Shown: positions 60,028 through 61,161 of the stretch, piece after piece | Layout: each line of letters starts with the position of its first letter | Position numbering within the stretch: the stretch's first letter is position 1 | The notes under the pieces: model-generated | What the model saw: the letters and a program-made list of their open reading frames with translations, nothing else | Told to the model about the DNA's origin: nothing | Database searches by the model: none | Assembly: GCA_044445965.1 (NCBI GenBank) | Contig: JBIOEJ010000018.1 | Coordinates: 1 to 61,161 of the forward strand | Direction of reading: 5' to 3' | Source of the DNA: GAS188 sp044445965 | Lineage (GTDB): Bacteria > Pseudomonadota > Alphaproteobacteria > Rhizobiales > Beijerinckiaceae | DNA: 61,161 nt | Program-made: the position numbers and the translations under genes

Positions 60028-61053
60028 TCAGCGCAGGGGTGTTTTCAAGAAGGGTTCATTGACGCAGTTCATCAGCCGACCCTCCTTGAGATAGGTCACT
60101 GCCACTTCGGCCGTCTTGTAGCGCAAGTCGAACTGCGCCGCCGGGCTGAAGAAAGCGGCGTGCGGGGAGAGCGTGAAACGCCCTTCGAGCCAGGGTTCGC
60201 GCGCCACGAAAGCCTTGATCAGCGGGTGGCTCGGATCGGCCGGCTCGACCTCCAGCACATCGAGCGCCGCCCCGCCCACCCGTCCGTTGCGCAACGCCTC
60301 GTGCAGCGCGTCGAGATCGACGACCCCGCCGCGCGCGGTGTTGACGAGGATCAGGCCCTGTTTTGCCGCGGCAAGGGCCTTGGCGCCGACCATATGATGC
60401 GTTTCCGCGCTCAGCGGCGCGTGGACGCTCACCACATCGCAAAGCCTCATCAGCTCCTCGAGGCTGTGCACACGCGCATAGCCGAGGGAAAGCTCGGTTC
60501 CGGTCGGCCGATAGGGATCGAAGAACGCGATCTTCATGCCGAAGGCTTCGGCACGCCTGGCCGCCGCGAGCCCGATGCGGCCGAGCCCCAATACGCCGAA
60601 GGCCGCGGTCCGCAGGCGCAGGACCAGCGGCGCGGAGCGCGGACGCCACCCGGCCTTCGGGTCGGAGCGCAACGCGTCGTGAAACACCACTGTGCCGCGC
60701 GCCAGCGAAAGCATCAGCGCGATGGCGTGATCGGCGACTTCGGTCGTGCCGTAATCCGGCACATTGCAGACCGGCACGCCGAGCGCGCCGAACCCGGCAG
60801 TGTCGATGTTGTCGAAGCCGACCCCGTGCCGGACCGCGATCCGCGCTCGCGGAAAGGCCGTGGGCTTCAAGGCGAGATTGGCCGCGCCCGAATAATTGAT
60901 CACCGCATCCGCCGCCAGCGCCAGCTCGGGAGGGATCGGCGAGGAGGCGCCAAACGGCGATTTGCACAGCTCGAAGGCGATATCGGGGAAGTGCTTGCGC
61001 TCGAGCTCGGCGTCGTCGGCGTGGTTCCAATTGGCGCATAGGATGCGGATCAT
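60028..61053 (-). CDS. D-isomer-specific 2-hydroxyacid dehydrogenase family protein
   Basis: A 341-residue NAD-dependent dehydrogenase of the phosphoglycerate-dehydrogenase/CtBP family. The Rossmann motif is VLGLGRIGLAAARRAEAFGM. The catalytic triad is visible: arginine in LVNTARGGVVDLDAL, glutamate in LDVLEVEPADPSHP and histidine in TLSPHAAFFSP. Substrate is open (glyoxylate, hydroxypyruvate or other 2-oxoacids). It is convergent with the dehydratase gene, and the promoter lies in the last 100 bases of the window. Confidence 0.9.
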   Translation of the reverse strand: MIRILCANWNHADDAELERKHFPDIAFELCKSPFGASSPIPPELALAADAVINYSGAANLALKPTAFPRARIAVRHGVGFDNIDTAGFGALGVPVCNVPDYGTTEVADHAIALMLSLARGTVVFHDALRSDPKAGWRPRSAPLVLRLRTAAFGVLGLGRIGLAAARRAEAFGMKIAFFDPYRPTGTELSLGYARVHSLEELMRLCDVVSVHAPLSAETHHMVGAKALAAAKQGLILVNTARGGVVDLDALHEALRNGRVGGAALDVLEVEPADPSHPLIKAFVAREPWLEGRFTLSPHAAFFSPAAQFDLRYKTAEVAVTYLKEGRLMNCVNEPFLKTPLR

Positions 61054-61161
61054 GCTTCGTCCTCAATGGTGGTCATGGTAGCGCCTGCAACGGGCGGTGA
61101 CGTGGCGCCGACTTGGCGCGAGTGATTGCAATTTCAGACAGCGGCGCGTGGCCAGCCGTCA

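Overview
The window looks like a chromosomal segment from a high-GC alphaproteobacterium, most likely of the order Hyphomicrobiales (Rhizobiales). The evidence is the family mix: TRAP and branched-chain amino acid transporters, a YbjN protein, an lgt-midA pair, an adenylate-cyclase/hydrolase fusion, and dispersed inverted repeats of the kind common in that order. No rRNA, tRNA, CRISPR array, integrase-flanked island or replication origin was seen. The species is not claimed.

Layout from left to right. 1-1969: the end of a branched-chain amino acid uptake operon (livH with a one-base frameshift, and a Tat-exported binding protein). 2094-2731: a vapBC toxin-antitoxin pair. 2977-7716: a membrane protein, xerC and a TRAP transporter (dctPQM), with palindromic repeats between dctP and dctQ. 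7869-11875: cfa, an ampG-like permease and an M24 peptidase. 12099-18505: an accessory block with a stand-alone YcaO protein, a large BTAD/TPR regulator, an animal-type haem peroxidase and two unrecognised proteins. 18655-22704: a cyclohexadienyl dehydratase-like protein, then an HTH-methyltransferase fusion coupled to a methylenetetrahydrofolate reductase-like protein. 22843-23601: a Phd-type antitoxin with a PemK-type toxin gene broken by an in-frame TGA. 23963-28250: an MFS transporter, a divergent LysE exporter and XRE regulator, a small secreted protein and an aldo/keto reductase.

28341-42451 is a reductive pyrimidine catabolism locus. It holds a RutR-like regulator, a near-perfect RutR operator, preT and preA (uracil to dihydrouracil), dihydropyrimidinase, an M20 amidohydrolase (N-carbamoyl-beta-alanine to beta-alanine) and a four-gene ABC importer. 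A type II restriction-modification pair and a 58-residue protein, both of apparently lower GC, sit in the middle of it. 42607-50543 is a minus-strand fatty-acid beta-oxidation cluster (fadE, fadA, cupin, fadB, a DsbA-fold isomerase, a cyclase-hydrolase fusion). 50829-61053 holds a very long coiled-coil/Sel1 membrane protein, a solute-binding protein, YbjN, a UbiK-like protein, lgt, midA, a threonine dehydratase-like enzyme and a 2-hydroxyacid dehydrogenase.

The strongest candidates for something undescribed are the YcaO/BTAD/haem-peroxidase block and the HTH-methyltransferase/MTHFR-like pair. Firm sequence-level discoveries are the nonsense-mutated toxin gene, the livH frameshift, the RutR operator, the 58-residue gene and several perfect palindromic operators. 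All functional statements come from reading motifs by eye; no database search was run.
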